Numbered from the stretch's first letter, positions 1 through 10,220 are shown. The stretch is DNA of 64,000 nt from Variovorax paradoxus (GCF_009498455.1 NZ_CP045644.1:186001-250000); one strand, 5' to 3'. The notes: a model not told the origin generated them from the letters alone. A program made the numbers and translations.

Positions 1-71
1 ACATGTCGCTCCCTAGCTAAGCGAGTGCGAAGCTGGTCATAGACCGATTGATTGGTATTAGGTTGGCCCAT
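1..71 (-). CDS. partial NAD-dependent epimerase, probably UDP-GlcNAc 4-epimerase (WbpP/TviC type)
   Basis: An ATG on the minus strand at 69-71 opens a frame without stops that leaves the window. The 23 visible residues begin MGQPNTNQSVYDQL and continue TRLARER, which resembles the short helix before the Rossmann fold in WbpP/TviC-type epimerases. The start lies 14 bp after the stop of the UDP-sugar dehydrogenase, so the two are probably cotranscribed. The TviB-TviC or WbpO-WbpP dehydrogenase-epimerase pair is a known arrangement for making UDP-GalNAcA. The catalytic domain is outside the window, so the family call is inferred from context and from a very short N-terminus. Confidence 0.5.
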   Translation of the reverse strand, partial: MGQPNTNQSVYDQLRTRLARERH

Positions 72-85
72 AGGATCTACCCCGC

Positions 86-1369
86 TCACAGCCGACCGTC
101 TGCAGCACCCAAAGGCAGCAGACTCTTCACATCGAACAGCACGGCGTTAGGTAGGCCCAACGCTTTAATACCGGCTTCTCCCAAGCTTACGAACTGATGA
201 TGACCCACGGCCAGAACGATTGCCGCGTACTGTCCAGCCGCAGGCAGCTCGGCTAAGCATCGCAAACCGTACTCATGCTCGGCCTCGGCAACATCGATCC
301 ACGGGTCGAACACGTCGACATGCGTGTTGTAGCTCTTCAAAGTGCGGACGATATCCACGACCTTGGTGTTGCGCACGTCGGGACAGTTTTCCTTGAAGGT
401 CAGGCCGAGCACCAGCACCTTGCTGCCCAATACCGGCACGTTCTTGCGCAGCATCAGCTTGATGACTTCGTCTGCGACATGATGGGCCATGTTGTCATTG
501 ATGCGGCGGCCAGCCAAAATCACCTCGGGGTGATAACCAACCTCCACCGCTTTATGGGTCAGATAGTACGGATCGACGCCGATGCAGTGCCCACCTACCA
601 ACCCCGGACGGAACGGCAGGAAATTCCATTTCGTCCCGGCTGCTTGCAGCACTTCAAGCGTGTCGATGCCAAGTCGATGAAAAATTAGGCTGAGTTCGTT
701 CATTAGGGCAATGTTCACATCGCGCTGCGTGTTCTCAATCACCTTTGCGGCTTCAGCCACTTTGATGCTGCTGGCTTTATGAGTACCCGCGACAATGATC
801 TCGCGATACATCTGGTCCACAATCTCAGCAACTTCCGGCGTGCTACCGCTGGTCACCTTCTTGATATTGGGGAGGCGATGCTCCTTATCGCCGGGGTTGA
901 TCCGCTCCGGGCTGTAGCCGCAGAAGAAATCGACATTGAATTTCTTGCCGCTGAATTTCTCCAGCACGGGCACGCACACTTCTTCTGTCGCACCGGGATA
1001 GACCGTCGATTCGAAGATGACTATCGCCCCCTTCGACATAACCTTGCCGACGGTTTCGCTGGCCTTGACCAGCGGTGTCAGGTCGGGCCGATTCGCGTTG
1101 TCGATCGGCGTAGGCACGGTCACGACAAAGACAGCGCAGTCACGCAAATCGTCCGCATGTGAGGTGAACGCCAGTTGCGTTGCCGCCTTCAACTCTTCGC
1201 TGGTGGTCTCGAGCGTTTGATCGTGTCCCTCTTGCAGCTCTGCAATGCGTTTGACATTGATGTCGAATCCGACGACTCGACGTTTTTTGCCAAATTCCAC
1301 GGCAAGAGGAAGGCCCACGTAGCCGAGACCGATGATCGCGATAGGTTGAGTTGATTGAATGACTTGCAT
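86..1369 (-). CDS. tviB: UDP-N-acetylglucosamine/galactosamine 6-dehydrogenase (TviB/WbpO family)
   Basis: This enzyme oxidises the C6 hydroxyl of a UDP-N-acetylhexosamine to a uronate with two NAD+, supplying an acidic sugar for surface polysaccharide. About 427 residues fits the UDP-glucose/GDP-mannose dehydrogenase family. The N-terminal NAD motif [10 protein letters not shown], the central dimer domain and the catalytic loop [12 protein letters not shown] with its cysteine are all present, followed by a C-terminal domain containing [13 protein letters not shown]. An upstream TTG at 1406-1408 could add 13 residues, but the ATG at 1367-1369 sits just before the first beta strand; neither has a strong Shine-Dalgarno sequence. 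It lies downstream of the Wza-like gene in the same direction. The exact substrate (GlcNAc or GalNAc) cannot be told by eye. Confidence 0.88.
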   Translation of the reverse strand: MQVIQSTQPIAIIGLGYVGLPLAVEFGKKRRVVGFDINVKRIAELQEGHDQTLETTSEELKAATQLAFTSHADDLRDCAVFVVTVPTPIDNANRPDLTPLVKASETVGKVMSKGAIVIFESTVYPGATEEVCVPVLEKFSGKKFNVDFFCGYSPERINPGDKEHRLPNIKKVTSGSTPEVAEIVDQMYREIIVAGTHKASSIKVAEAAKVIENTQRDVNIALMNELSLIFHRLGIDTLEVLQAAGTKWNFLPFRPGLVGGHCIGVDPYYLTHKAVEVGYHPEVILAGRRINDNMAHHVADEVIKLMLRKNVPVLGSKVLVLGLTFKENCPDVRNTKVVDIVRTLKSYNTHVDVFDPWIDVAEAEHEYGLRCLAELPAAGQYAAIVLAVGHHQFVSLGEAGIKALGLPNAVLFDVKSLLPLGAADGRL

Positions 1370-1509
1370 GTTGAAAACACTGGGACGAAAAATTGGCGAC
1401 AGACTCAATCAAGAGCCATGCCGCCACACCGCATTCGCGGCCTGTTGACTTCAAAAGCAGTCAGACCCGTGCCGCGAACCTCAAGAACTCGGCCCGGGTC
1501 CAGACTCGA

Positions 1510-2664
1510 TTAGCGGTGCCTGACGTAAACCTCGCTGGCGTTATTCACCACCTGTGCTGATGGCAGGATCAGGCTAACCACGCGGTTCCACTTCACCAAC
1601 GGCACCGGGTCGACGTACACGACGTCATGCGACTGCAACCGGAACTGGCTTGCCAGCGCCAACGTCGCCGGATTCTTGGCATTCAGATGGAAAATGGCCG
1701 GTGCGCCGGTCGCGCCTTGGCGAATCACGTAGATCTGGCCGGCGTTGGAGGTGGTCGTCATCGGACCACCCGCCTCGCCCAAAGCCTCGCTCAAGCTCAA
1801 GCGGCCGTTGCTGCGCATGGACAGAGCGACAGGCGCCATGATTTCGCCCATGACGAAGACCTTGGAGTCCTCTCGATGCGCCACGCGAACCGTGTCACCG
1901 TTCTTCAGAGGGATGTTGTTCCCGTCATATCCAGCCTCGCGCAAACGGGTCATGTCGATCGGGATCGAGCGTCCGTCGCGAACGAGCGTGACCGCTGAAC
2001 GGTTGGCACTGGCCGTCATGCCACCAGCGCGGTTGATCGCTTCGTTCAGCGTCATGGGCACGTCGGTGAAGATTTGCGACCCTGGAACGCGCACCTCGCC
2101 CTCTAGGTAAGCGCGGCGGCTTCGGAAGGACTGAATACGGACCGTCACCTGCGGGTCACGAACGTGCGGCCGCAGCAGCTTGCCGATCAAGTCAGAGGCG
2201 TCGCCTTCGCTCAGACCCGCCACGCGCACACGGCCGATATATGGAAAGGCGATCTCGCCGTCGGCGTCAACGATAAAGCCTGGTGCTACCTGCACGCCGG
2301 TGGGGTCAGCCGCCTGCGAAATGACAGCCCCCACGTTCGGCAGCAGTTCAGGGTGGTCATACACGATCACTCCCACGACATCGCCCGGCCCAATCGTGTA
2401 GCGCGCCCCCTTGCCAAACAGCGCCTGCACATCAGGCGGCACGCCCTTCGGCGACACCTCCGCCAACGTACGCACCAGCGCCAGCGAGATGGGGGTGATT
2501 TCGCCTTCAGGCGCTTCGTCGGGAAGGTAGCGGAACTGGGACGGCAACTCGCCGCCTGCTTCGTAAGGCTCCACCGACCCCATGCCGGGCACCACGGCAC
2601 AGCCCTGGAGCAACATCGCGCTGGCAAGCGCTACCCACGCGAGGGCTTTCGCATCTCTTCTCAA
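1510..2664 (-). CDS. polysaccharide export outer-membrane lipoprotein, Wza/BexD type
   Basis: Wza-family proteins form the outer-membrane channel for capsule or exopolysaccharide. The 384-residue product has an N-terminal signal with lipobox LLQGC (Cys22), a polysaccharide export domain beginning around residue 88 (YTIGPGDVVGV) and SLBB-like beta-grasp repeats after about residue 185 and around residue 265. The start is a TTG at 2662-2664; an AAGGGA Shine-Dalgarno sequence 6 nt upstream supports it, and the nearby ATG at 2652-2654 is out of frame. It is the first gene of a leftward polysaccharide locus, 140 bp before the dehydrogenase. The inner-membrane copolymerase and glycosyltransferases are presumably beyond the left edge. 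Confidence 0.88.
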   Translation of the reverse strand: MRRDAKALAWVALASAMLLQGCAVVPGMGSVEPYEAGGELPSQFRYLPDEAPEGEITPISLALVRTLAEVSPKGVPPDVQALFGKGARYTIGPGDVVGVIVYDHPELLPNVGAVISQAADPTGVQVAPGFIVDADGEIAFPYIGRVRVAGLSEGDASDLIGKLLRPHVRDPQVTVRIQSFRSRRAYLEGEVRVPGSQIFTDVPMTLNEAINRAGGMTASANRSAVTLVRDGRSIPIDMTRLREAGYDGNNIPLKNGDTVRVAHREDSKVFVMGEIMAPVALSMRSNGRLSLSEALGEAGGPMTTTSNAGQIYVIRQGATGAPAIFHLNAKNPATLALASQFRLQSHDVVYVDPVPLVKWNRVVSLILPSAQVVNNASEVYVRHR

Positions 2665-3334
2665 TTCAGGTCCCTTGAAAGTCAGTCAGTCGTATCAATA
2701 ACAACGAAGCGGCGAAAGAACAATTCCCGGAGGCATGCGAGGCTCGCACATCCGTTCTGTTGTATCGCGCTTCTTTTTCAAACACATGTGATCGCCACCA
2801 CTACGCGGCATCATTTATGTAAAAACTTGAACAGCTAAAGTCGCGCTGAAACTGGCAAATTCAGGCAACGAAGGTGCAGAATTCATCGCGGGGTCACGCA
2901 AGAACCTGATACACCCGGGACGAATGCGCGCTGACAAACAGAAGTCTTAAAGGTCGATTGCGCGCGGCCGCTCCCCACTGCTCCCCTCTCATCGTACCAG
3001 TGCAGTGCACTGTCAATGGGGTTGCGCCTGCGTTCCAGGATGCTTCCGAACGGGCTGTCCGGCGCCCTCTGGCCTTCTTTCCGAGCGTAAAACGCGATGA
3101 CGCGTCTGGCTCTACCCATCCCTCAAATTTGGAAACAAGACGTTCCAAAGCGTAGTCGGCAAATAGTCAGCTACGGGAACTGGGTACCCTTCAACCGTTC
3201 CAGGCAGAGGCACGGGCGGCTGTTCCTCAGTTGCGGTCCAGCGTCAACCCAGCGCGCCCCCATCTTGGCGGCCTGCTTCCGCAGGCATACTGGCACCCCT
3301 TTCAACAGCCGGTCTTCAGCACCCTTTCTGAATC
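2665..3334. other. 670-bp noncoding region between the polysaccharide locus and mscL
   Basis: No convincing gene is seen on either strand; the short open frames lack recognisable composition or motifs. The part next to the Wza gene (2690-2860) is visibly more AT-rich than the rest of the window and should hold the promoter of the leftward polysaccharide operon, though I cannot fix a good -35/-10 pair. A perfect 10-bp palindrome CAGTGCACTG lies at 3003-3012, and a hairpin-capable dyad lies at 3128-3149. The region probably marks the boundary between the accessory polysaccharide locus and core genes. Confidence 0.5.
3128..3149. repeat. 7-bp perfect dyad upstream of mscL
   Basis: TTTGGAA at 3128-3134 is matched by its reverse complement TTCCAAA at 3143-3149 with an 8-nt spacer. 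It could be an operator or a weak stem-loop. It lies about 190 bp upstream of mscL and 460 bp upstream of the Wza gene, so its target is unclear. Confidence 0.35.
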
Positions 3335-3769
3335 ATGAGCATCCTCAGCGAATTCAAGGAGTTTGCCGTCAAGGGCAACGTCGTCGACCTCGCCGTCGGC
3401 GTGATCATCGGGGCGGCGTTCGGCAAGATCGTCGACTCGCTCGTGGCCGACATCATCATGCCGCTCGTGGGCCTGGTGTTCGGGAAGCTCGACTTCTCGA
3501 ACCTCTACGTGACCTTGGGCACGGTGCCGCCGGGCGTGACGAACACGCTGGCGGAGCTGAAGAAGGCCGGCGTGCCGGTGCTGGCGTATGGCAACTTCAT
3601 CACGATCGCTGTCAACTTCGTGATCCTTGCCTTCATCATCTTCATCATGGTCAAGCAGATCAACAAGCTGCGCAAAACCGAAGAAGCCGCGCCCGCAGCG
3701 CCGGCCGCCACGCCTGAAGACATCACGCTGCTGCGCGAAATCCGCGACAGCCTGAAGCAGCGCCCCTGA
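3335..3769 (+). CDS. mscL: large-conductance mechanosensitive channel MscL
   Basis: MscL is a homopentameric inner-membrane channel that opens under membrane tension to release solutes during hypo-osmotic shock. The 144-residue protein has the family hallmarks: an amphipathic N-terminus ([20 protein letters not shown]) leading into pore helix TM1, a periplasmic loop (residues 48-80) and TM2 ([19 protein letters not shown]), then a charged C-terminal bundle. The length is normal. It appears monocistronic and is convergent with pdxA, with only 18 bp between stop codons and no obvious terminator in that gap. Confidence 0.97.
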   Translation: MSILSEFKEFAVKGNVVDLAVGVIIGAAFGKIVDSLVADIIMPLVGLVFGKLDFSNLYVTLGTVPPGVTNTLAELKKAGVPVLAYGNFITIAVNFVILAFIIFIMVKQINKLRKTEEAAPAAPAATPEDITLLREIRDSLKQRP

Positions 3770-3787
3770 GCCTTTCTGGCCGCGCGC

Positions 3788-4828
3788 TCAGGCGCCGGCC
3801 AGCGTTCGCGCCATGCGCAGCGCCTCGACGAGGCTCGACGCGTCGGCCACGCCCTGGCCCGCAATGTCGAACGCGGTGCCGTGATCGGGGCTGGTCCGCA
3901 CCAGCGGCAGCCCGAGCGTCACGTTCACGCCCTTCTCCACCCCGAGGTACTTGACCGGGATCAGGCCCTGGTCGTGGTACATCGCGATCACCACGTCGAA
4001 CTCGCCGCTGGACGGCACGCCGGCCTTGGCGCGCGCGCGCATGAAGACGGTGTCGGGCGCATGGGGCCCGTGGGCGTCGATGCCCTCGGCGCGCGCGGCC
4101 TCGATGGCCGGCGCGATGACGGTACGCTCTTCCGAACCGAACAGGCCGCCCTCGCCCGCATGCGGGTTGAGCCCGGCCACGCCGATACGCGGCGGCCGGC
4201 CGAGCGCGTGGGTCAGCGCGCGATGGGTGATGCGCAGCGTATCGAGCACGCCGTCGAAGCGCACGGCCTCGATGGCATCGCGCAGCGACATGTGGATGCT
4301 CACGAGCACGGTGCGCAGTTCGTCGTTGGCCAACATCATTCGCACGGGCACGTCGGCCACGGTGCGGCCCAGGTGGGCGGCGGCCTCGGCCTGCAGCAGT
4401 TCGGTGTGGCCGGGGTACGGAAAGCCGGCCGCGGCCAGCGCTTCCTTGTGCAGCGGCGCGGTGACGAGGGCCGAGATCTCGCCGCGCAATGCGGCGCGCG
4501 CGGCCCACACGACGCAGTCGCCGGCCGCGCGACCGGCTTCGGCGCTGATGCGCCCTTGTTCGATGCCCTGTGGCGGCGCAATCACCTGCAGCACAGGGAT
4601 ACAACCCGGCGGCACGGTGGCCGCTTCGGCGACGCTGGAAATCTCCACGACAGGCCACGCCAGCCGCCCCGGCGCCGCGAGCGCCTGCGAGGCTTTTCGC
4701 AACGTGCCGACGTCACCGGCCACGAACGCACCGCGCACGGCATTGGGCGCGTCGCGGAAGGCCTTGGCAATGATCTCGGGGCCGATGCCGGCCGGGTCGC
4801 CGAGCGTGATCGCGATCGGCGCCTTCAT
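3788..4828 (-). CDS. pdxA: 4-hydroxythreonine-4-phosphate dehydrogenase PdxA
   Basis: PdxA oxidises 4-phosphohydroxy-L-threonine in the DXP-dependent pyridoxal phosphate pathway. The 346-residue protein has the N-terminal TLGDPAGIGPE motif, substrate-binding GHTELL (His141) and three metal-binding histidine motifs SIHMSL (His179), NPHAGEGG (His223) and MYHDQG (His285), so it looks catalytically complete. The ATG at 4826-4828 overlaps the stop of the upstream Nif3-family gene by 4 bp, indicating translational coupling. It is the last gene of a three-gene leftward unit (MFS, Nif3, pdxA) and converges on mscL. Confidence 0.96.
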   Translation of the reverse strand: MKAPIAITLGDPAGIGPEIIAKAFRDAPNAVRGAFVAGDVGTLRKASQALAAPGRLAWPVVEISSVAEAATVPPGCIPVLQVIAPPQGIEQGRISAEAGRAAGDCVVWAARAALRGEISALVTAPLHKEALAAAGFPYPGHTELLQAEAAAHLGRTVADVPVRMMLANDELRTVLVSIHMSLRDAIEAVRFDGVLDTLRITHRALTHALGRPPRIGVAGLNPHAGEGGLFGSEERTVIAPAIEAARAEGIDAHGPHAPDTVFMRARAKAGVPSSGEFDVVIAMYHDQGLIPVKYLGVEKGVNVTLGLPLVRTSPDHGTAFDIAGQGVADASSLVEALRMARTLAGA

Positions 4829-5598
4829 GCCGGGTTGTCGATGTCGATGAATTCGTGCTTCAGCCCGAGCTGGGCCGCCACATGGGCCGCCACGGCCTGC
4901 GCGCCGTAACGCTCGGTGGCGTGGTGGCCGCAGGCCAGGAAGGCCACGCCCAGTTCGCGGGCGTAATGCGCCTGCGGCTCGGAAATCTCGCCGGTGATGA
5001 AGGCGTCGGCGCCGGCCGCAATGGCGGCCTCGAAGTAGCCCTGGGCGCCGCCCGTGCACCATGCGATGTTCTTGATCGGGCGATGGGCCGTGTCGACCAG
5101 CGTGACGGGCCGTTTCAGCACCTTCTCGGCATGGGTCGCCAGGGCCTTCGCGCTGGCAAAGTTCTCGCCGTTCTCGCGCGCGCCCAGGAAGCCCAATTCC
5201 TGCTCGCCGAAGCGGCCGGCCGATCCCGGATGCGCCACGAGCCCCAGCTGCAGGCCGAGCTGCGCGTTGTTGCCCAGTTCGGGGTGCGCGTCGAGCGGCA
5301 GGTGGTATGCAAAGAGGTTGACGTCGTCGCCCAGCAGCAGGCCCAGGCGCTGCTTCATCCAGCCGGTGATGCAGCCGTCCTGACCGCGCCAGAACAGGCC
5401 ATGGTGGACGAAGATGGCATCGGCCTCGGCGTGGATCGCGGCCTCGATCAGCGCGCGGCTGGCGGTCACGCCCGAGACGATCTTGCGGACCACGGCGCGC
5501 CCCTCGACCTGCAGGCCGTTGGGTCCATAGTCCTTGAAGCGCCCGGGGGCCAGCAGCAGGTCGAATGCGAGAAGCAGTTCGTGGCGTGTGGTGCTCAT
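4825..5598 (-). CDS. Nif3-like dinuclear metal centre protein (YbgI/DUF34)
   Basis: This is a Nif3/YbgI family protein, a widespread cytosolic toroidal hexamer with a two-metal site. Its biochemical role is not firmly established; GTP cyclohydrolase I-like and metal-insertion roles have been suggested for relatives. The 257-residue length is typical. Likely metal ligands are visible in FVHHGLFW (His65/66), AYHLPLDAH and CGHHATERYG. It overlaps pdxA by 4 bp at its 3' end and the MFS gene by 4 bp at its 5' end. Confidence 0.9.
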   Translation of the reverse strand: MSTTRHELLLAFDLLLAPGRFKDYGPNGLQVEGRAVVRKIVSGVTASRALIEAAIHAEADAIFVHHGLFWRGQDGCITGWMKQRLGLLLGDDVNLFAYHLPLDAHPELGNNAQLGLQLGLVAHPGSAGRFGEQELGFLGARENGENFASAKALATHAEKVLKRPVTLVDTAHRPIKNIAWCTGGAQGYFEAAIAAGADAFITGEISEPQAHYARELGVAFLACGHHATERYGAQAVAAHVAAQLGLKHEFIDIDNPA

Positions 5599-6956
5599 CG
5601 CGACATTGTCGCGCTCCCTGCGGTCGGCGCGCCATCACGCATCGGGTGGCCGCGCGCGGCCAGGGGCCACAGCGCCAGCAGGAAGCCCAGCGCCGCCAGC
5701 GCGGCAACGTAGTGCGCCGGCGCCATGGGGTCGTGCTGCAGCCAGAGCGTGAGGATCACCGGCGTCAGCCCGCCAAAAATCGCATAGGACATGTTGTAGG
5801 CGAAGGAAAGTCCCGTGAAGCGCACCGGCGCCGGAAACGCGCGCACGCCGGCGATCGGCACCGTGGCGATGGTGCCCACGAACAGGCCGACCAGCCCGTA
5901 GTGCCAGAACAGCGTGGTCGGCGTACCGGGCAGGCCGGTGTAGAACAGGTAGGCCGTGGCAAAGAGGCCGCCCCAGCCGACCAACATCACGGCGCGCGTG
6001 CCGATGCGGTCGCTGGCCCAGCCGACGATCACGCAGCCGATGGTCAGGGTCAGCGTGGCGAGCGCGTTGGCTTCGAGCGCCAACGCGGCCGGAATGTGGT
6101 GCACCTTCTGCAGGTACGTGGGCGTGTACAGCACCACCACCACGATGGCCGCAGAGAGCACCCAGGTCTGCAGTCCCACGTACACGCTGGCGAGGCGGTG
6201 CTCGCGCAGCACGGTGCGCAGCGGCAGCTCGCGGGCGACGGTCTTGCGGCCGGCCAGTTCCTTGAAGACCGGCGTCTCGTGCAGAAAGCGCCGCAGGTAG
6301 ACCGAGAACAGCCCGAACACGCCGCCCAGGATAAAGGGAATGCGCCAGGCGAAGTCGTTCACCTGCTCGGGCCCGTAGTAGCGGTTGATGGCCACGGCCA
6401 CCAGCGATCCCAGCAGGATGCCGCCGGTGATGCCCGAGGTCAGCGTGCCGATGCCGAAGCCGTAGCGCTTGGCCGGCACGTGCTCGCCGACGAACACCCA
6501 GGCGCCGGGCATTTCGCCGCCGATGGCCGCGCCCTGCAGCACGCGCATCGCCAGCAGCAGAAGGGGCGCCGCGACGCCGATGCTCGCGTAGGTGGGCAGG
6601 AGGCCGATCACCAAGGTGGGCGCCGCCATCAGGAAGATCGACAGCGTGAACATGCGCTTGCGCCCCAGCAGGTCGCCGAAGTGCGCAATGACGATGCCGC
6701 CCACGGGCCGCGCGAGGTAGCCTGCGGCGAAGATGCCGAAGGTCTGCAGTTGGCGCAACCAGTCGGGCATGTCGGCGGGGAAGAACAGTGCGCCCAGCAC
6801 GGTCGCGAAGAAGACGTAGATGACGAAGTCGTAGAACTCGAGCGTGCCGCCGAGGGCGGACAGGGCCAGGGTCTTGTAGTCGCGCGCATCGAGCGTGCGC
6901 GCCGGAGCAGGCGTGGCGGCGTTCGCGCCGTCCGTGTAGGTAGCTTCTGGGGTCAT
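5595..6956 (-). CDS. MFS transporter, metabolite:H+ symporter family
   Basis: A 453-residue inner-membrane permease with about 12 transmembrane segments. The first segments read GGTLEFYDFVIYVFF and the loop between TM2 and TM3 has the family motif FGDLLGRKRMF, both typical of the metabolite:H+ symporter branch (ProP, ShiA, KgtP relatives). The substrate cannot be read from sequence. The ATG at 6954-6956 is followed downstream by a 4-bp overlap with the Nif3-family gene, so it leads an MFS-Nif3-pdxA operon. An organic acid or osmolyte is a reasonable guess only. Confidence 0.87.
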   Translation of the reverse strand: MTPEATYTDGANAATPAPARTLDARDYKTLALSALGGTLEFYDFVIYVFFATVLGALFFPADMPDWLRQLQTFGIFAAGYLARPVGGIVIAHFGDLLGRKRMFTLSIFLMAAPTLVIGLLPTYASIGVAAPLLLLAMRVLQGAAIGGEMPGAWVFVGEHVPAKRYGFGIGTLTSGITGGILLGSLVAVAINRYYGPEQVNDFAWRIPFILGGVFGLFSVYLRRFLHETPVFKELAGRKTVARELPLRTVLREHRLASVYVGLQTWVLSAAIVVVVLYTPTYLQKVHHIPAALALEANALATLTLTIGCVIVGWASDRIGTRAVMLVGWGGLFATAYLFYTGLPGTPTTLFWHYGLVGLFVGTIATVPIAGVRAFPAPVRFTGLSFAYNMSYAIFGGLTPVILTLWLQHDPMAPAHYVAALAALGFLLALWPLAARGHPMRDGAPTAGSATMSR

Positions 6957-7107
6957 GGCAGGAAGGACATCGTGGCCGCTCGCCTGCCTTGGAACCGGAT
7001 AGGGGCAGAGCGTGGCGCGCCGACGAAAGAATCGCCTGGCCGCATCCGCCGGGTGGGCAGCGCGGGAGGCCTGAGGAGGTGATCCGGGTCGGATCAGCCG
7101 TCGATAC

Positions 7108-7123
7108 TAAGGGTTACCCCTTA
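7108..7123. repeat. perfect dyad between the MFS gene and the HtrA-family protease
   Basis: TAAGGG (7108-7113) and CCCTTA (7118-7123) form a perfect inverted repeat around TTAC, within the 291-bp divergent intergenic region. The size and symmetry fit a dimeric repressor or activator site. The dyad is 140 bp upstream of the protease start and 150 bp upstream of the MFS start, so either could be the target. Confidence 0.35.
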
Positions 7124-7247
7124 TTCACGTCCCCGGTGTTGCCCAATCTCGACCCTGCCGCGCGGTCTATGGCGCCGGCGGGTTGAGGGACAATTGCAAC
7201 CGGCGCCGTCTTTCGGCGCTTTTCCAACGCTCTTCCTTCAAGCTTTC

Positions 7248-8408
<1,161 letters not shown>

Positions 8409-8450
8409 CGAAAAACGCGGAAAGCGGCTCCGGCCGCAGACCCCACACCA

Positions 8451-8482
8451 AAACAAAAGCGGCCCTCAGGCCGCTTTTGTTT
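8451..8482. terminator. bidirectional rho-independent terminator between the protease gene and tatC
   Basis: AAACAAAAGCGGCC at 8451-8464 pairs perfectly with GGCCGCTTTTGTTT at 8469-8482 around a 4-nt loop CTCA. The stem is GC-rich at the tip and T-rich on the 3' side on both strands. It lies between the convergent protease and tatC genes and should serve both. Confidence 0.88.
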
Positions 8483-8533
8483 CGGTGGCACGCCGCTGCG
8501 AAAGCGAGGCCGACCGATTCGGAGGTCCGGAGA

Positions 8534-9352
8534 TCAGGAGCTGCCGGAAGACTCCGATCCCGCGCCCTCTTCTTCACCCGCGGGCGCCTTGCCCTTCCCC
8601 GCGAAATAGCGCGCCCCGATGATGCCCACCTCGTACAGCAGGCACATCGGCACCGCGAGCGCGAGCTGCGAGACCACGTCGGGCGGCGTGAGCACCGCGG
8701 CCACCACGAAGGCGATCACGATGAAGTAGCCGCGGAACGAGCGCAGCTTCTCGATGGTGACCATCTCGAAGCGCACCAGCAGCATCACCACGATCGGCAC
8801 CTGGAAGGCCACGCCGAAGGCGATGTACAGCGACAGGATGGCCTCGACGTAGGACGAGATGTCGGGCGTGGCAGCCACCGCGTCGGGCGTGAACTTCTGG
8901 ATGAAGCCGAACATCTTGTCCAGCACGAACAGCTGCACGAAGGCGATGCCGCCGTAGGCCAGCATGCTGCCGAAGAAGATCAGCGGCAATGCGAAGCGCT
9001 TCTCGTGGCTGTACAGGCCCGGCGCGACGAACATCCAGGCTTGGTACATGAGCCAGGGCAATGCCAGCAGCACGGCCGCCATCATCAGCACCTTGAGCGG
9101 CACGAAGAACGGCGAGAACACGCCGATGGCGATCAGCTTGGCGTCCGGCGGCATGTGCGCGCGGATCGGCATGGCGATGATGTCCATGAGCCCGCTGGGG
9201 CCGGGCCAGATCGCCAGCAGAATGCCCGCGACCGCGAGGCCGTAGACGCAGTACAGCAGCCGGTCGCGTAGCTCGACCAGGTGCTGCACGAACGGCTGCT
9301 CGGTACCCGCCAGCTCGTCTTCTTCTTTGTTCTTGTTGTCGGAATCGGCCAT
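8534..9352 (-). CDS. tatC: Sec-independent translocase subunit TatC
   Basis: TatC is the polytopic receptor that binds twin-arginine signal peptides with TatB. From the ATG at 9350-9352 the protein is 272 residues with six predicted transmembrane segments. The conserved N-terminal region FVQHLVELRDRLLY and the first-periplasmic-loop FSPFFVPLKV are visible. A GTG at 9377-9379 would add nine residues (SPTLSPFP) of no obvious value, so the ATG is preferred. It follows tatB by 73 bp and ends the his-tat transcription unit; the bidirectional terminator lies 52 bp further on. Confidence 0.96.
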   Translation of the reverse strand: MADSDNKNKEEDELAGTEQPFVQHLVELRDRLLYCVYGLAVAGILLAIWPGPSGLMDIIAMPIRAHMPPDAKLIAIGVFSPFFVPLKVLMMAAVLLALPWLMYQAWMFVAPGLYSHEKRFALPLIFFGSMLAYGGIAFVQLFVLDKMFGFIQKFTPDAVAATPDISSYVEAILSLYIAFGVAFQVPIVVMLLVRFEMVTIEKLRSFRGYFIVIAFVVAAVLTPPDVVSQLALAVPMCLLYEVGIIGARYFAGKGKAPAGEEEGAGSESSGSS

Positions 9353-9425
9353 GGGGAAAGGAGAAAGCGTGGGAGACACAGGCGCACGGGGCGCCCGGGA
9401 ACGCCGCGGGGCGTGCGTGTGGGCG

Positions 9426-9887
9426 TCAGTTGATCTTGTGGGGGCGGAAGCGGGCGACCCGCGCCGCGCCCGACAGCGCCTTGGTACGCACGCCGTTGCG
9501 CGCCTTGTACCAATTCGGCGTGGCGCCCTGTTTCAGGCGCCAGTTCTTGCGGGGGTGCCTGTATTCGGGCACCGCCTGTTCGGGCTCGGCCAGCGCCGAC
9601 AAGGTGTCGCCGGACGCGCCGGCAAACTGCTTCTCGAACTCGCTGGCGCCGGTGTGGATGCTGTGCTCCACGTCGCGCGCCGCGTCCTCGACCGTGGTCT
9701 TCATCTTGCGGAGCTCGTCGAGCTCCATCGAACGGTTGACTTCGGCCTTGACGTCGTTCACGTAGCGCTGTGCCTTGCCGAGCAGGGCGCCCACCGTGCG
9801 TGCAACGCGCGGCAGCTTCTCCGGCCCGATCACGATCAGCGCCACGACGCCGATGAGCGCCAGCTTCTCAATGCCGAGGTCGATCAC
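9426..9887 (-). CDS. tatB: Sec-independent translocase subunit TatB
   Basis: TatB forms the signal-peptide receptor complex with TatC. The 153-residue protein has an N-terminal membrane helix beginning [19 protein letters not shown], the GPEKLP hinge motif and an amphipathic helix, then a long polar tail. The opening MIDLG and the charged residue near the N-terminus distinguish TatB from TatA. It sits 19 bp after tatA and 73 bp before tatC. Confidence 0.95.
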   Translation of the reverse strand: MIDLGIEKLALIGVVALIVIGPEKLPRVARTVGALLGKAQRYVNDVKAEVNRSMELDELRKMKTTVEDAARDVEHSIHTGASEFEKQFAGASGDTLSALAEPEQAVPEYRHPRKNWRLKQGATPNWYKARNGVRTKALSGAARVARFRPHKIN

Positions 9888-9906
9888 GGATGTGTGCCTG
9901 CGGTGC

Positions 9907-10155
9907 TCAGGACTTCTGGCGCGCTTCGACGTCGATCGTCGACTTGTCGCTGTTGGCCGGCTGGCCGGTCACTTGCTGCGTGGGGGCCGGTGCAGCGGAG
10001 GCGTCGGTGGAGGCCGAGCCGTCCTTCATGCCGTCCTTGAAGCCCTTGACGGCGCCACCGAGATCCGAACCCATGTTCCGCAGCTTCTTGGTGCCGAAGA
10101 TCATGACCACGACGAGCAGCACGATCAGCCAGTGCCAGATGGAAAAAGAACCCAT
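9907..10155 (-). CDS. tatA: Sec-independent translocase subunit TatA
   Basis: TatA oligomerises to form the protein-conducting assembly of the Tat system. The 82-residue protein has the expected short N-terminal membrane helix ([17 protein letters not shown]), the hinge [20 protein letters not shown] and an Ala/Ser-rich tail. The start ATG at 10153-10155 has a TAGGAG Shine-Dalgarno sequence about 8 nt upstream. It begins the tatABC group, 65 bp after the HIT protein gene. Confidence 0.96.
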   Translation of the reverse strand: MGSFSIWHWLIVLLVVVMIFGTKKLRNMGSDLGGAVKGFKDGMKDGSASTDASAAPAPTQQVTGQPANSDKSTIDVEARQKS

Positions 10156-10220
10156 GGAGAACTCCTAAGAATGTGTCCGATTTTAGTCGGGGGGAATGTG
10201 ACAGTTTGGCTTAACCCTGA

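Noticed and set aside
2883..3155. Small open frames on both strands in the noncoding region before mscL
   Set aside because: No ribosome-binding site, no family resemblance and mutually overlapping frames.
3503..3864. Possible gene opposite the end of mscL
   Set aside because: Arg/Ala-rich shadow of mscL and pdxA with no motif.
5565..7082. A 505-codon plus-strand frame opposite the MFS transporter gene
   Set aside because: Low-complexity Gly/Arg/Gln/His composition, no motif, and it covers a well-formed transporter gene on the minus strand.
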